The notes: generated from the sequence alone by a model not told the origin. A stretch of 64,000 nt of DNA from Phaeotremella fagi (GCA_001599715.1 BCHU01000005.1:744001-808000); one strand, 5' to 3'; shown: positions 10,261-21,852, counted from the first letter of the stretch. A program made the numbers and translations.

Positions 10261-11498
10261 TTTTAGTGATGGATTGATGATTTGACAGCAACAAGAAGAG
10301 TGTGAGGATTAGAGGTGACTCGATGAGATAGAGATGTGTTGATAGATATAGAAATGTCGACAAGTGTTATGTAGTTTGATTGATACTGTTATATGGTGAA
10401 TATTGAGTATTGAGAAGTGATCATAACATGTTTAAGCTATGTTTTGATTGTGATTTGATTTGAAAAGGAAATGTTAAAGTAAAAATGTGTAACAGTGAGT
10501 TAAGAGTGAGAACAGACCAGACCCTCCTTTAAGTGTTTTGATGTAACGAAGTTAAAGTCAAAGTGATCTAAGTTAATGTAAAGTAAAGTGTTTCGTCGCT
10601 GTTTCTAGGGTGAGCGTGGGAGGTCTGTGTTGGTGTGTTGTGTGTGGGTGATTAGAGTTAATTGTAGTATCTTCATCCTCCTCTCTTCTCTTCTACACTC
10701 TGAATCTTTGATTATCTACGTTTTTAAGCAACAAATGACAATCTACCTAAATGTACTCGTACAACCATTTATTTCGGTACAATCGGAAGTATGATTGGCT
10801 AATCGAAGCTTAGCAGACAGAAACAAAAAGACAGTAACCGGTAGGGAACCGCAGGGTAACTAAGGGTCAGGTTGTGGGACAACGCCCTGTAAAACAACTT
10901 TCCCTGAACTAGCTGATGTGCCTTAGACACCACTCTCCCTTTCCTTTGACTCTGCTTCCCCTCCTTCCCCCCTGTCCCCGTCCCCTGTTCTTAATTAAAT
11001 TGCTTTGTTGATCCGTACTCACGTGAATCGTTTTTTTAGTTTAGAGTCCCGCTAAAAGTCAACCTGTTGATCCCTGGATACCTGGATCCCCTGGATCTGT
11101 ACCCTTCCTTCCCTGGAGTTTGAATTCAACATCTTCCGAGCTTTACCATTTATTTTTCCGTTGGGTATCTGATTTGAATGCACTAGGTGTCACCTCTCCC
11201 CATAATCTCATTCATAACAAAAAAGAACAAAAGACTCCAGACCTCTTTATGTATCGGAATGTACCTTAACTTACTCAATTTGGGCGCCAAAGGCTTGATT
11301 GATTTATCTTGGCAATGGCACATGAGTGTCGGTTACATAGCTAACAAGTACTAAGTTTAGTCACTGTACATCAGGCTCTCAGCTCTCTCAAGTTGCTACA
11401 AAATAAATACATTTATCCCCACGTAACTGTACAAACAACATATCATTCAGGTCTCGCAGCTCTTTCCCTAGCCCACTAACCCCAAAACCCCCACATGT
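10261..11498. promoter_or_regulatory. Long upstream region of the GATA factor gene
   Basis: About 1.2 kb with no reading frame of interest on either strand. Near the start codon it is rich in GTTAAAGT/AAGTAAAGTG-like words (10470-10590); farther out come pyrimidine-rich tracts (10925-11000). The distal part also holds the 3' flank of the convergent-side membrane protein gene ending at 11499. Length and composition fit a long promoter plus leader of a regulated transcription factor. Confidence 0.45.
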
Positions 11499-12582
11499 TC
11501 ATTTTAAAGCTAACGATTCAGAACTTTCAAACCCTTCCACAAACCTTGAAAACGGTCTAACTCCACCAGCACCAGTACTCTCTGCAACTCTCAACGTACT
11601 TTCTCGACTCATCCCGTCGGTGACTGAATCACCGAACTCCCCATCAACAAATGGATTTTCCTGATCACCTTCCGAAACATGATCGATGGTACCAGGAACT
11701 GGATTGTTAGGATTAGGACTGAATGATCGTGTCGAAGGGTTTCGTAGCGGTAAAGCCGCTTCATCAGTCACGTCATTGAATTCAAGTTGATTTGATTTCA
11801 AACCAGAACCAGAACCGTACCCAGATGCACCCTCTAATTCCCATTCTGAACTTCTTTGTCTTGAATAGCCAGGTCTACCATTATCACCATTGTAGTTTTT
11901 AGTGTTACTGTTACTGAAACCGAATCGACCTTGTCCCGCTCCCGTTCGAATTCGATTCGTTTCATCCAGACCACGGTATTGATCTGAAGTATCGACGGCT
12001 GGAAGTGGTGTGTCATACGGATCAGATGATGGTCTCGATAATGAAATAGTCGGGAAATGTTGATGTCTATCTTTAGGTAATCTCCTTTTATGTCTATTCC
12101 AAAAGTATATTCCCGCAAATACTCCAATGACAACGATTACCGCTATACCCTGGCAGTCGATCAATTTCATGTCTAGCTTCGTTATGATTTGAAATTTTAG
12201 TTGCTCACTGAGATGAGACCGATGAAACCTCCCGTTGATCCAGCTCTGTGAGCAGTTAATTATAGCAACTTGACGATGTCTAGATGAAGACTTACATTTC
12301 AGGTTCCACAATTCCGCGAAACTTGGTCTGAGCACTCGCAGGCGGTCCGTCTAGATACTGCGTATCAAAAGCATCAGTATGGAGAGTACTATTAAACTTA
12401 ACCGCAATACTTACAGATGTAGTAGCTGTTCATGATACATCAATTTAGCTCAGCTACAATGAAATTTCTGAAGAGAGAGATCACTTACCAACATCGGTGG
12501 TGGTGATACCTTGACCTGCCCCTCCTCTTTTGTTTCTCTTTTTCAGTGGTTTAGTTGGGATTTGTTCTGATCTAAGAATCAT
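11499..12582 (-). CDS. Single-pass membrane protein, function unknown
   Basis: Five exons by splice-signal and frame reasoning: 12582-12489, an 11-nt exon 12425-12415, 12357-12296, 12245-12209 and 12149-11499. The product starts MILRSEQIPTKPLKKRNKRGG, has a glycine-rich lead (AGSTGGFIGLIS) into a transmembrane helix (GIAVIVVIGVFAGIYFW), then the basic stop-transfer NRHKRR and a roughly 200-residue polar tail rich in Ser, Gly, Asn and Pro with ENPFVDGEFGD. The layout (short N-terminal part, one TM helix, long disordered tail) resembles fungal cell-surface or signalling adaptor proteins, but no signal peptide is visible on this model and I do not recognise a family. An upstream exon could have been missed. 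Confidence 0.65.
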
Positions 12583-12828
12583 AATGGATTGGATGAAGCA
12601 CAAAGTGATCCTATTGTGATCTCATATAATGCTAAATGCTGTACCACTCTGTTAACACGACGTATACAATGCCATAACGGCACCTAACTAATGACGTGTC
12701 ATTTATACGTTTGCCACTGAAGATTTCGGATTTTGAATGAATTAGCTAACCACAAAAATTAACTACGACAGCTTGAACAAATTCAACATCACCAACTAAC
12801 CAACCTCCTCCCAAAATACTCTTTCAAG

Positions 12829-15312
12829 ATGGTAGGAACCAACCGAACCAAAGCCTCTTCATCAGGTTTAGGTAAAGCCCTAAAAAATCGAAAAATAAAA
12901 GAAGCCAATACAGCCCCAGAATCTCAACTTTACACTTTGGACGATACGAATCCGTTAGCCTCGGTGACTCATGAACGTGATCTAGATGAATTCTTGAGTA
13001 GCGCCGCGTTGGCTAATACGGATTTCACTACTGAGAGATCGAAGATGAGGATTATTTCGGCTCCTGATTTGGGTTCTAGTGTTAATCCTTATCTGTTGAG
13101 TAAGGATCAGGAGGTTGATATTCAGAAACGACAGAGTGAGAAGAGGGACGGTTTGAGAGTTCCTAGACGGTATGTTACACTTGTTGTGTTGCAGTTTAGG
13201 TTTATTTTGACACACTCCTTTCTAGACCCGCTTGGAATCTTAAAACTACCAGGTTGGAATTAGAGAAACAAGAAAGAGAATCTTTCTTAGATTGGAGAAG
13301 AGGTTTGGCAGAGTCAGTCAGCGATTATATACAATTCGAACAATCAATTGATACAAAAACACAGACTCGCACAAGATTCCAACCTTCTCTTAACACCATT
13401 CGAAAGAAACATTCAACTCTGGAGACAACTTTGGCGTGTAGTTGAGAGATCCCAATTAATCGTTCAAATCGTCGACGCCAGAAATCCACTCGGTTTCAGA
13501 TGTCTAGATTTGGAAACTTACGTCTCAGAAGTTGGTAGTTCTGACGATGAAGAAGAAATCACTGTTCCTGGGAAGGGAAAACGAAGGAGTTTGTTGTTAG
13601 TCAATAAAGCTGATTTATTGACTTTTGAACAAAGGTGTGTCATGTTTTTTTTTTGTGGTCGTGTGATGGGATTTATGCTGACGAGGTACTATTTAGATCT
13701 TTGTGGGCTGATTACTTTGAGAAGAATGGGATTTCTTATGCTTTCTTCTCGGCTTCTGATGCGGCAGCGGCTATTGAACAAGCTGAGAAACAGAGGAAAC
13801 GTGAAGCTGGTGAGGAGGATGTTGAGACTGAGAGTGAGGAGGACGAGGGCGAGGAGGATGTGGATGAAGACGAAGGAGAGGACGAAGAATATGTTTCTGG
13901 TGAAGAGGTTGAGTCAGAAGCTGAGGTAGACGATGTAACTCAAAAGGTGGAGGAGACAACATTAGATGATGAGGAAGGCTGGTCGACCGACGGAGAGGGC
14001 TATGAAGATGAGGAAGAACCAACACTGAACGTCAAACCTTCTTATGAAGAAAGAAAACAGCTAGAGGGCGAAACGCTACCTGCTCCAGTGGAAGGCAAAA
14101 GGACAAGAGTATTGACGGTGACTGAACTAGAAGATCTTTTCGAGAGTGCTGCACCGGATCTTAGGGGTAAGTCTCCATGTCAAGTAACAGCACTGATCAA
14201 ACAGATTTCACAACCGATCGTCATCCAACCCCACCAAAACTAATGGTCGGTTTAGTCGGTTACCCAAACGTCGGTAAATCATCAACGATCAATGCTTTGA
14301 TAGGATCAAAGAAAGTTTCAGTTTCAGCTACACCAGGAAAAACCAAACATTTCCAAACACTAGTCCTAAGTGATCGAATCACGTTGTGTGATTGTCCTGG
14401 TCTGGTTTTCCCGCAATTCGCAAACACCCAGGCAGATATGGTTGTGGACGGTGTTTTACCTATTGATCAGATGAGGGAATATAGTGCACCTGTTGATTTG
14501 GTTTGTCAGAGGGTTACGAGGGAGATTCTGGAAGGGATTTATGGTATTAGAATCGATGTTAGGGATATCGATGACGGCGGAACGGGTAAAGTTGGTTGGG
14601 AAGATTTGTTATCAACTTATGCTAGTGAGTTTGGGCGCAGCATAACAAAATCCATATTCTGATAACCCTTTTAGTCGCGCGTGGTTTAACTCGTGCATCA
14701 TTCGGTATGCCCGATACATCTCGAGCAGCAAGATACATTCTCAAAGATTACGTCAACGCCAAACTCCTTTACGCCCATCCACCCCCAGGTATAGAACCCG
14801 AATCGTTCATGTCAACAAGTCGTGAAAGAACTCTACAGCAACTCGAAGACGCTTATCAAAACGGTAAAAAAAGAGCACCGGTGACTCACGTCAGTAAAAA
14901 CGCCGATACATACGTTAAACCAGCGAACGGTGATATCGATATCATCCCATTAACCGAAACCGTCGAAGAAAGGAAAAGACAATTAACAACGGCCTCGATC
15001 AAACGTAACGCAGCCTCCGCACCTATGCGATCAGGTAAACAAAAAGCCGAAGCTCTAGATGGAGTGTTCTTCAATGAATCTGGACCAGCACCGAGACCGG
15101 TGATCAAGGGACGACAGAACGTTCAGGACGAACAGGAAGGGGGGTTAGGATTCAGTCGACCGATGTTATACCCCCATCAGAGAATGCTGGGACCGGACGG
15201 TATGCCGTTGTTGGATCAGGGGGTTGCTGGTCGACCTAAGAATGGGTTGGGTGGTAAGAAACATTTCAAGGTTAAGGAAGGTAAGAAGAGGAGTGGGAGG
15301 GGTTATGATTAG
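12829..15312 (+). CDS. LSG1: Large-subunit GTPase Lsg1 (60S ribosome biogenesis)
   Basis: Cytosolic circularly permuted GTPase that releases the export adaptor Nmd3 from pre-60S ribosomal subunits. N-terminus MVGTNRTKASSSGLGKALKNRK is typical. Order of motifs shows permutation: VVERSQLIVQIVDARNPLGF, then the G4 motif in LLLVNKADLL, a long Glu-rich acidic insert (about 13805-13990), then G1 GYPNVGKSS, the switch region SATPGKTKHFQT, and G3 DCPGLVFP, followed by RGLTRASFGMPDTSRAARYILKDYVNAKLLYAHPPPG. Six or so exons; overlapping open frames at 13250-14240 are resolved by introns near 13170, 13635 and 14165. C-terminus ends in a basic GGKKHFKVKEGKKRSGRGYD tail. Identity secure. Confidence 0.95.
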
Positions 15313-15603
15313 GCGAGGTGTTTCCCATCGGGTGATGATGTACTTCAAAACTTGTTTCTCATGTTGATATCATTCAATGCATTCCATGAATTTGAATTCG
15401 AAGCGAACAAAAACAAAATTGAACAGTTCAACAGTGATTACCTAGCCGCGGTTAAACTGTTAAACATCCCAATACCAGCCGTTTTGGCCGCATTTGCCGC
15501 AAAAATCATATGGTCATGGGTGAGATGATCTGCGGTATTTCGAAGAATAAATACTAGACTGTATGGAAAGGGGGAAAGAATGTAATTCCAATTTAACTAT
15601 AAG
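15313..15603. other. Intergenic LSG1 / DUF1479 gene
   Basis: About 290 bases between the LSG1 stop and the next start. Holds the LSG1 3' UTR and the DUF1479 gene promoter. No RNA gene or repeat recognised. Confidence 0.4.
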
Positions 15604-17546
15604 ATGTCAAGATATCTGAATAAAACTTGTGTGTCGTCTTTGAGATTGTTGAGAAATCGGTCAATGATGACTACAACTAGGAAACCTAGAGTTGAAGGTG
15701 ATGTAGGTTAGATATCCTTTCCTTATTATTCATCTTCTAACGTACGATTAAAGATCGCTTCAGTCTTCGCCTCACTCTCTGGTGGTGTTGAAGAACCCCT
15801 ACCAAGTCGCTACGGAGATCTAAAAAGGTAAGTTATCAGCATCATAGTGAACAATCTCTAATTCCGTGACAGATCGATATTGGGAGATGAGAACAACCAA
15901 CAAATCCTAAGAGAATCTTTCAAAAGATTGATCAACCACTTGAGCAAAGTTTCACCAGAGATCGAGAGGAAACAACAATCCATTATTCCTTCTGTTGGAT
16001 TCGATGATTTCTTGCAACCTTCGGCGGAACTTGTTGAAGAGATCAAAAGATGTGGGACGGTCATTATCAAAAACGTCGTTTCGGCACAGGAAGTAAGTTG
16101 GATCCTGTTGTTCATCGGGCATGATGTTGATATTTGGATTTTTAGGCTGCTCGTTGGTTAGCTGATATCAAGCAGTATATCAAATTAAATCCTTCCGTTA
16201 AAGGTTTCCCAGCAGACGATAAACAAGTATTCGAACTATAGTACGTACCTCAAATCCACCTTTCAATACATACCCCTAACTGAAGTATCTTCCCAGCTGG
16301 TCAAAATCCCAACTCTCAGCTCGAACCCATCCCCAATCCCTCCAAATCCAAAAATCCCTCTTAAACCTCTTCAAAACATCCTCCAATTCCCCGGTCTCCT
16401 TGAAAACTCCTCTAACCTATGCGGATAGATTACGTATCCGTCATCCTGGAGATTCGAAATTCGCTTTAGGACCACATATGGATGGTGGGAGTGTTGAGCG
16501 ATGGGAGGATCCTTGTTATCGTGAGGTTTATGCGGAGATTCTGCGGGGACGATGGGAGGCGTTTGATGCTTGGGATATTGATTTCAGGGCTGAAGCTAAT
16601 CAGAGTCTTCATGAGGGACCTGGGGCGGTGGGTTTTTATGGTTTCTGTTTTTGAGTTGGGTAGCTGATTTTTTAATTTAGTGTGGTGTGTTTAGAGCTTT
16701 TCAGGGTTGGACTTCACTTTCGTCTACTGGACCTAATGAGGGGACGTTGAAAGTTTATCCTCTGTTAAGAGAGATGACGGCTTATACGATGTTGAGACCT
16801 TTCTTCAAGTGGGTCCACATTTTTAGTCAATTTTGGATTGGACTGAATTTCCACTGATAGGGAGAAGAGATCACGTTCTGAAATTTCTTACGAGGAATAT
16901 CTGTCTGCAGACAATTGGACGTTGGACACTGAATCTTCTGCATTTCCTGGTGCACCGCTCGGTAAAGGGCAGGAATTAAATGATATAACACATCCACATC
17001 TTCAACTTGAAAAGACGATGGTTTCGATACCGAGAGTTGAACCAGGTGATCAAGCTTGGTGGCATTGTGGTGAGTATCTCTCCAAACGAGCACAACTACT
17101 TTGCTAAGACTGAGGTGACCTTCTGTAGACGTCATTCACGCAGTCGAATCAACCCATCAAGGAAAAGGTGATTCTTCAGTGATGTACATCCCAGCTGTAC
17201 CTCTCACCCGCAAAAACGTTGAATACATCCGTGATCAGCGTGAATCATTTTTGAACAGGATTCCACCTCCAGATTTCCCTGGTGGAGTTGGGGAGAGTGG
17301 TTTTAAGGGCACCGGAGTGGAAGATGATATCAAAGGTTTAGAGGAGAGGAATGCGTGAGTTCAATCACTCAACTGGTATGGAGTGCAACCATTGATACTT
17401 CTTAAGGATGGGTTTAGAGGCTTTTAAACTTAACAAGGATTTCACTCCTGGAGAAAACGAAATTAGGGGGGTCGCGTGAGTGTTCTCTTTTTGTTTTGGT
17501 GGATCCGCTCATTGATTCATCTAGCAACTCAATCCTGGGATTTTGA
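15604..17546 (+). CDS. DUF1479-family protein (putative Fe(II)/2-oxoglutarate dioxygenase fold)
   Basis: Fungal/bacterial YbiU-like family with a predicted double-stranded beta-helix oxygenase fold; the reaction is not established. About nine exons. Start at 15604 gives MSRYLNKTCVSSLRLLRNRSM, basic and hydroxylated, resembling a mitochondrial presequence (inference). Then LPSRYGDLKRSILGDENNQQILRESFKRL, CGTVIIKNVVSAQEARW, RIRHPGDSKFALGPHMDGGSVERWEDP, FRAFQGWTSLSSTGPNEGTLKVYP, PGDQAWWHCDVIHAVE and MYIPAVPLT. The H-x-D of GPHMDGGS and the later His of CDVIHAVE are candidate metal ligands. Last exon ends VANSILGF, the usual C-terminus of this family, after a short intron at about 17476-17524. Confidence 0.88.
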
Positions 17547-17800
17547 TTGTTCTGCAAAAGGACCAGGTCATTCATTCTATTTTCGTTCGCAGTTACTCCT
17601 TACATCTATCATTCAATCTATACCGCTGTGCATGAATACATTGCTTCTTGGACAACGTCCTTTGTCTAATGTTACATGACACTGACTAAATTGGAAAGAA
17701 CGTCATTAAAGTATTCAAACACGTTTGAAATATGTTTTAAGAGTGATAGAAAGGAAGGATATTTCAGCCTTCCCTTGCCTTCGCGACATCTTCGAATGAA

Positions 17801-17808
17801 TATATAAA
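17801..17808 (+). promoter_or_regulatory. TATA box of the 17893 gene
   Basis: TATATAAA lies about 85 bases before the start codon, followed by a pyrimidine-rich stretch (CTCTTTTCTTTCCTCTTC), a common core-promoter arrangement of strongly expressed fungal genes. Confidence 0.6.
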
Positions 17809-17892
17809 CCCCTGCCTCCCTCTTTTCTTTCCTCTTCTTAACATCCATCCATCATCAACCTCGAAATCACAATAGCAAACCAATCATATTTA

Positions 17893-18405
17893 ATGTCACA
17901 ACCAGTCGACGACAACTCACCTTCTCAAACAGACTGGACCGTCTGTCCAACAGCCTCACTCGACGACATCTTCGAAGCCGATTCAACCCTCTCCGAAATT
18001 TTCTTACCAAAGGTTGAGGGTCTTCACAAGCCTAGAAAGGAAAAGTCGCTCTCAGCCTACTCTATATCAAATCGAAGTATCTTCTCTATCGAGAAAATGC
18101 CTCAAGGTTTTACCGCACGCGATTTACGTGTTTCCATTTTCCCCGAGAACGCTATTCCGATCCACACGTACGCGCAATTCTGTGATGGAGACTTGAAAAC
18201 GAATCTTTTAGGTATGATAGAAACCTTCTCACAGCTTGGAGTTACGTTTTATAGAGGAGCTTTCCCAACTCCTAAAGACTGGGTTCCTGATGAGGTCAAG
18301 GGTCGCGAGGTTCTATCTCAAATCTACAAAGATCGGGCTATCATCGCGGAGAGAGTCGTTGGTTCAGAGCATTTCTCTATAATCAGTGATGATTATAGTT
18401 ATTAG
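17893..18405 (+). CDS. Orphan protein, intronless pair member 1
   Basis: Unrecognised 170-residue protein without introns (MSQPVDDNSPSQTDWTV). Has SAYSISNRSIFSIEKMPQGF near residue 60, a beta/alpha middle (DLRVSIFPENAIPIHTYAQF), LGVTFYRGAFPTPKDW, and IYKDRAIIAERVVGSEHFSII at the end. No signal peptide or membrane helix. The next gene downstream, same strand, has the same size and similar landmarks (AISNR, GISLYYPS, then a D-R-A helix), so they are probably old tandem duplicates. It has a good TATA box and a pyrimidine-rich leader, so it is likely expressed. Function unknown. Confidence 0.72.
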   Translation: MSQPVDDNSPSQTDWTVCPTASLDDIFEADSTLSEIFLPKVEGLHKPRKEKSLSAYSISNRSIFSIEKMPQGFTARDLRVSIFPENAIPIHTYAQFCDGDLKTNLLGMIETFSQLGVTFYRGAFPTPKDWVPDEVKGREVLSQIYKDRAIIAERVVGSEHFSIISDDYSY

Positions 18406-18868
18406 CGGTGAATATAGTTAGAGGTGCGAGTATAGTCTTAGTTAGAATTAGTGAAGGACGGGGGACCTAGGGTGTAGTAATCGTATGATGTAGAAGTCTA
18501 GCGTGGTTGCATTTGTTTCAACTTAGTCGTGTGCATCTTCGCCATTGTCGAGATCTCGTTCAATTGGCATGAGCTGCGAGTTTCCTACGGTATCATGCAG
18601 TTTGGCAAGCTATGACGGCAAACGTACAGTGGTTGAGAACATCTTGGTCAACTGGGAGTATTTCGAAAATCAGCTTTTTCTCGACTCGTGTCCCCCAAAA
18701 CGAATAAAACAACCGACTTCTTTCTTTCGTAAACTCAGCCTTTAACCTTTGATCATCGTCCTTTCACATGGAATGCTGAGAGGGTCACCTTATCCTTATA
18801 CACTTTTCCGTCTCTAATTCACTACCACCAACTCTCAATCCCAATATATCAGAAAACCAAATCAAAGA
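18406..18868. other. Intergenic between the intronless pair
   Basis: About 460 bases; the 66-codon open frame at 18545-18745 has no support. Contains the 3' flank of the first gene and the promoter of the second. Confidence 0.4.
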
Positions 18869-19435
18869 ATGGAAACACAACTCTCTGAAGTCTCCAGCTC
18901 TCAAACCCAAAAATGGAGTTTCTATACAGGTTCAACTCTATCCCAAGGTCTTTCTAACGACCCGAAACTGTTCGAATGGATCGAAAATCAACATGCAAGT
19001 GAGATTCCAAAACGTAATCTTTCTGATACAAAATTCGCTATATCCAATCGCCATTGCTTTAAGAGTCAAGGGATCAAAACGATTGTGCTCGAGTCGTTCA
19101 TGGAGGAATACGGAGTCTGTCTACGTATGTCGGTCAAGCTATATAACGATGATATGGTCGTTCACATAGGTCGGACTGGGTTGGGAGAGTCTAACCTTTC
19201 TGCTGAAGATGTTGAAAGACTTGTCAGAGATTCTGGGATATCATTATATTATCCTTCCGACACTAATGTCGTTCAGATCTTAAGTGATTGGAATCTGGGA
19301 AAGTACCTTGATAGAGCTGCTTGGGATGTTGTCGCAGATTCCGAGGGTATTGCGAAACAATTTAAGGCCCTAAATAAAGGAGAGGAGAATGTCGGAGAAA
19401 AGGAGGTATCATTGGATAATGGTTTGGAAGAGTAG
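18869..19435 (+). CDS. Orphan protein, intronless pair member 2
   Basis: Unrecognised 188-residue intronless protein (METQLSEVSSSQTQKWSF). Landmarks: TKFAISNRHCF around residue 55, VCLRMSVKLYNDDMVVHIGRTG, LVRDSGISLYYPSDTNVVQILSDW, LGKYLDRAAWDVVADSEG, then a Glu-rich tail. The AISNR...F block, the G-[IV]-[ST]-[LF]-Y-Y/R strand and the D-R-A-x-x segment line up in order with the preceding gene, supporting a diverged tandem duplication. Soluble, no targeting signal seen. Function unknown. Confidence 0.72.
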   Translation: METQLSEVSSSQTQKWSFYTGSTLSQGLSNDPKLFEWIENQHASEIPKRNLSDTKFAISNRHCFKSQGIKTIVLESFMEEYGVCLRMSVKLYNDDMVVHIGRTGLGESNLSAEDVERLVRDSGISLYYPSDTNVVQILSDWNLGKYLDRAAWDVVADSEGIAKQFKALNKGEENVGEKEVSLDNGLEE

Positions 19436-19532
19436 TCGGGTCATAGTCTACACCAGTTAGAATGAGGCTTTCTCATGTAATGGTATCTAGATATCTTCAA
19501 TAAAACCTATAGCACCGTACTTTACTATTCTA

Positions 19533-21159
19533 CTATATACAAGCCTTCCTACAAGCTTCGACACCTTGTTGAAATCCATGCTCCCATTCCCAAGCAGCTT
19601 GACCAAGATTGTTTCCGCCACTTTCATATTCAGATTTCCTTCTTTTGATCCATTGACTCAAAAATCCTATTTCAGAAGGACCAGATGGACCAGCAGCAGA
19701 TAAGAACATCAAAGCGTCATCCCAACCTTGTGAGAATCCTGGTGGGAAAACCGCAGGATTAGGGGAACCGCCATGTGAAGACCAATAATTCTTGTGGTCG
19801 TCTGTTCATCGTTAGCTGGGATATGAGTTAAATACTTACTATGAGTACGATTCATTTCGTTATTTTTGATATCATCCCCTGGTTTTCCCTTGAATTTGGG
19901 ACATCCAACCCAGCCAGGTAAAATTTCGGCTTGCATGACATCCCTCGCGGACCAACCTGCATCCCATCCACTTTCCTTCTTGTAGGTCCAGAACCACCAA
20001 CCAGCGGTGTGCTTCTCAAATAATTCCAGTTCAGCTCTGACAAATTCTCTTCTCTGACCATCCCTTTCTCTGTCATCTTTACAGCCTGAGAAAGACTGAT
20101 TATCTAACGAAGCTGACCATTCAGCAACGACAAGATTCCCCTTCGCCGATCCAGATTGAGATGAGAACGTATTTTGGAATTCAGATTTCAATTTTTGGGC
20201 ATGTTGATTCCCGGTCAATTGTTTATCTTCGTTCGTGAAACATCGATATAGATGACGATCAAGTACTACCCAATCATTTCTTCCTCCTACCCATCCAGCG
20301 TAATGCTGGGTATCCCACGCGTCTGAGACGTAGAATGCGAAATCTTCACCAGCAAGTTGACGACAAGATGAGATCGTTGATTCGTACCACGATTGAAGTT
20401 TCTGATTGTTTTGAGGTTCATTCAATAATTCCAAACCTATGACATTCGGTATGGAAGCTAATGTTGATGATAAGAACTGCAATGCTAATGCAGTAGATTT
20501 GAGATTTGATGAAGAAGACCATAAATTGACTTTCCCGTTTGACATTCCAGAATGGGCTTAAATGGGTTAGATGCCAGATTTAGACTCACTTACCATCAGT
20601 ATTTTGAGCTCCTGCAGCGGCATGAAGGTCTATCAGAACTCCTAATCCATGTTGACCAGCTCGAGAAATGGCATTCTGAATTCTTTGCCAAGCGCCCTCG
20701 AATGTAGATTGATATTGAGCGAAATCCGTATCTTTGAGTACGTCTGGTATAGCACCGCATAAATGGTAATATCCGATCTAATGAAGTCAATTTATGTAAC
20801 TTCGTTCATCAAGACCGACGTACAGGGATTCTAACACTGTTGAAACCTTTCGAAGCTATCCATTTGAAATCGTCATCCGTGATCCAAGTATCCCAATGAT
20901 GTTCCAGTATAGTCTTCGCGTTCGATCCACTAGCAACGTCGTGATCACTTTGTCCGGGTGATTTGGCTTCTTTGAAAACACTTTCACAGATCCATCTCTC
21001 TAGGGTGAACCATGATCCCAGATTTACACCTTTTTGTTTGCGATACCTTGGGATGAGCGAGGGCGATAAAGGTTGAGTTGGTGGTGCAGGTTGGAAATGC
21101 TGTACATCCGACGTGTCACCACCCTTTCCTTTGTTTTTGATCTTATCTAGTAATCCCAT
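19533..21159 (-). CDS. GH5 exo-beta-1,3-glucanase-like enzyme, no signal peptide
   Basis: Glycoside hydrolase family 5 protein, expected to hydrolyse beta-glucosidic bonds by a retaining mechanism. Four exons: the first ends ...GFNSVRIP, then IGYYHLCGAIPDVL...VLIDLHAAAGAQNTD, then HSGMSNGK..., and a last exon starting near KNYWSSHGGSPNPAVFPPGF. Family signatures: KGVNLGSWFTLERWI, IDLHAA, GLELLNEPQ (acid/base Glu), LDRHLYRCF, LVVAEWSASLD (nucleophile Glu in AEWS), AGWWFWTYK. The N-terminus MGLLDKIKNKGKGG is basic and has no hydrophobic leader, so the enzyme should be intracellular, like fission yeast Exg3; substrate could be intracellular glucan or a glycolipid (inference). Ends ACRKACI. Confidence 0.88.
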
Positions 21160-21570
21160 ACTGTGTGTTATAGTTGTACTTGATTATGGGAGTTAACAAT
21201 GAACAGGACTATTAAGACTAAGTATCACACACTCACTCTTACTGCATGGACCATTGTTAACGTGACGTCATGTCATTGAACCTTTTCTACAACGTTTTAT
21301 CGACTGTCGTTAGAAGGTTCTGATATATTTTGAATGGCAAGGTACTGGCATCAGAATGTGTATAAGATGATGCGGTACTGATGTCGTCGTAAACATTGAC
21401 AATCTCACTGTCGTACCGTTATGAAGTACTGTTACTTTCACTAGAAACGCGTTTTGAGCGAGAAGGTGCAATGGCTTGTGGCAAAAAAATAGTGGCACTA
21501 TTCATTGCCGAAATTTTCATACCGTTGATCATGACGACGTTTCCTCCCTTTCTTAACTCAGTTGATATGA
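21160..21570. other. Intergenic upstream of tandem family 2
   Basis: About 410 bases between the GH5 start and the first duplicated unit of the small-gene array. Contains the GH5 promoter. No gene or RNA recognised. Confidence 0.35.
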
Positions 21571-21852
21571 ATAAGAGCATCATAACAGAAGTGATCCCGC
21601 CTTCTACTTCTTGCTCGGACCGGAACCAAAGGTTCGTAAAATCATTTAACGAACGTGATCATTCATTTTCGAAGATCCTTTATATTCAATTGTTATCGGC
21701 TTTTCCTAGCTTTGAAACGAAGCCATGATATCTTCTAGTCGATGGACATAAAGCTACGACTCGATTTGTTTTGTCCTCTTCCTTTTCTTTATTCATCTTT
21801 ATCCCACTTCACCTTCACTAAGTCAATCAAAGCGTTTATCTATATATCAATC
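21571..21852 (+). repeat. Duplicated promoter block, copy 1
   Basis: Strongly similar to 22496-22788. Shared landmarks in order: CATTATAACAGA/CATCATAACAGA, ATCCCGCCTT-TACTTCTTG, TCGGACCG, CAAAGGTT, GTAAAATCATTT, CGTGATCATTCATTTT, CGGCTTTT-CTAG, ATGATATCTTCT/ATGGTGTCTTCT, ACTCGA, then a pyrimidine tract running into the start codon. Small substitutions and indels only. It is the 5' flank of family 2 member 1. Confidence 0.85.

Noticed and set aside
11499..12335. Continuous 278-codon minus frame starting MLRPSFAELW
   Set aside because: It reads through two likely introns; splicing gives a better membrane segment (GGFIGLIS followed by GIAVIVVIGVF) and avoids non-conserved sequence.
13348..14243. 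Overlapping plus-strand frames within LSG1 that look like a frameshift
   Set aside because: Introns near 13170, 13635 and 14165 with GT..AG ends reconcile the frames; the protein is continuous with all GTPase motifs.
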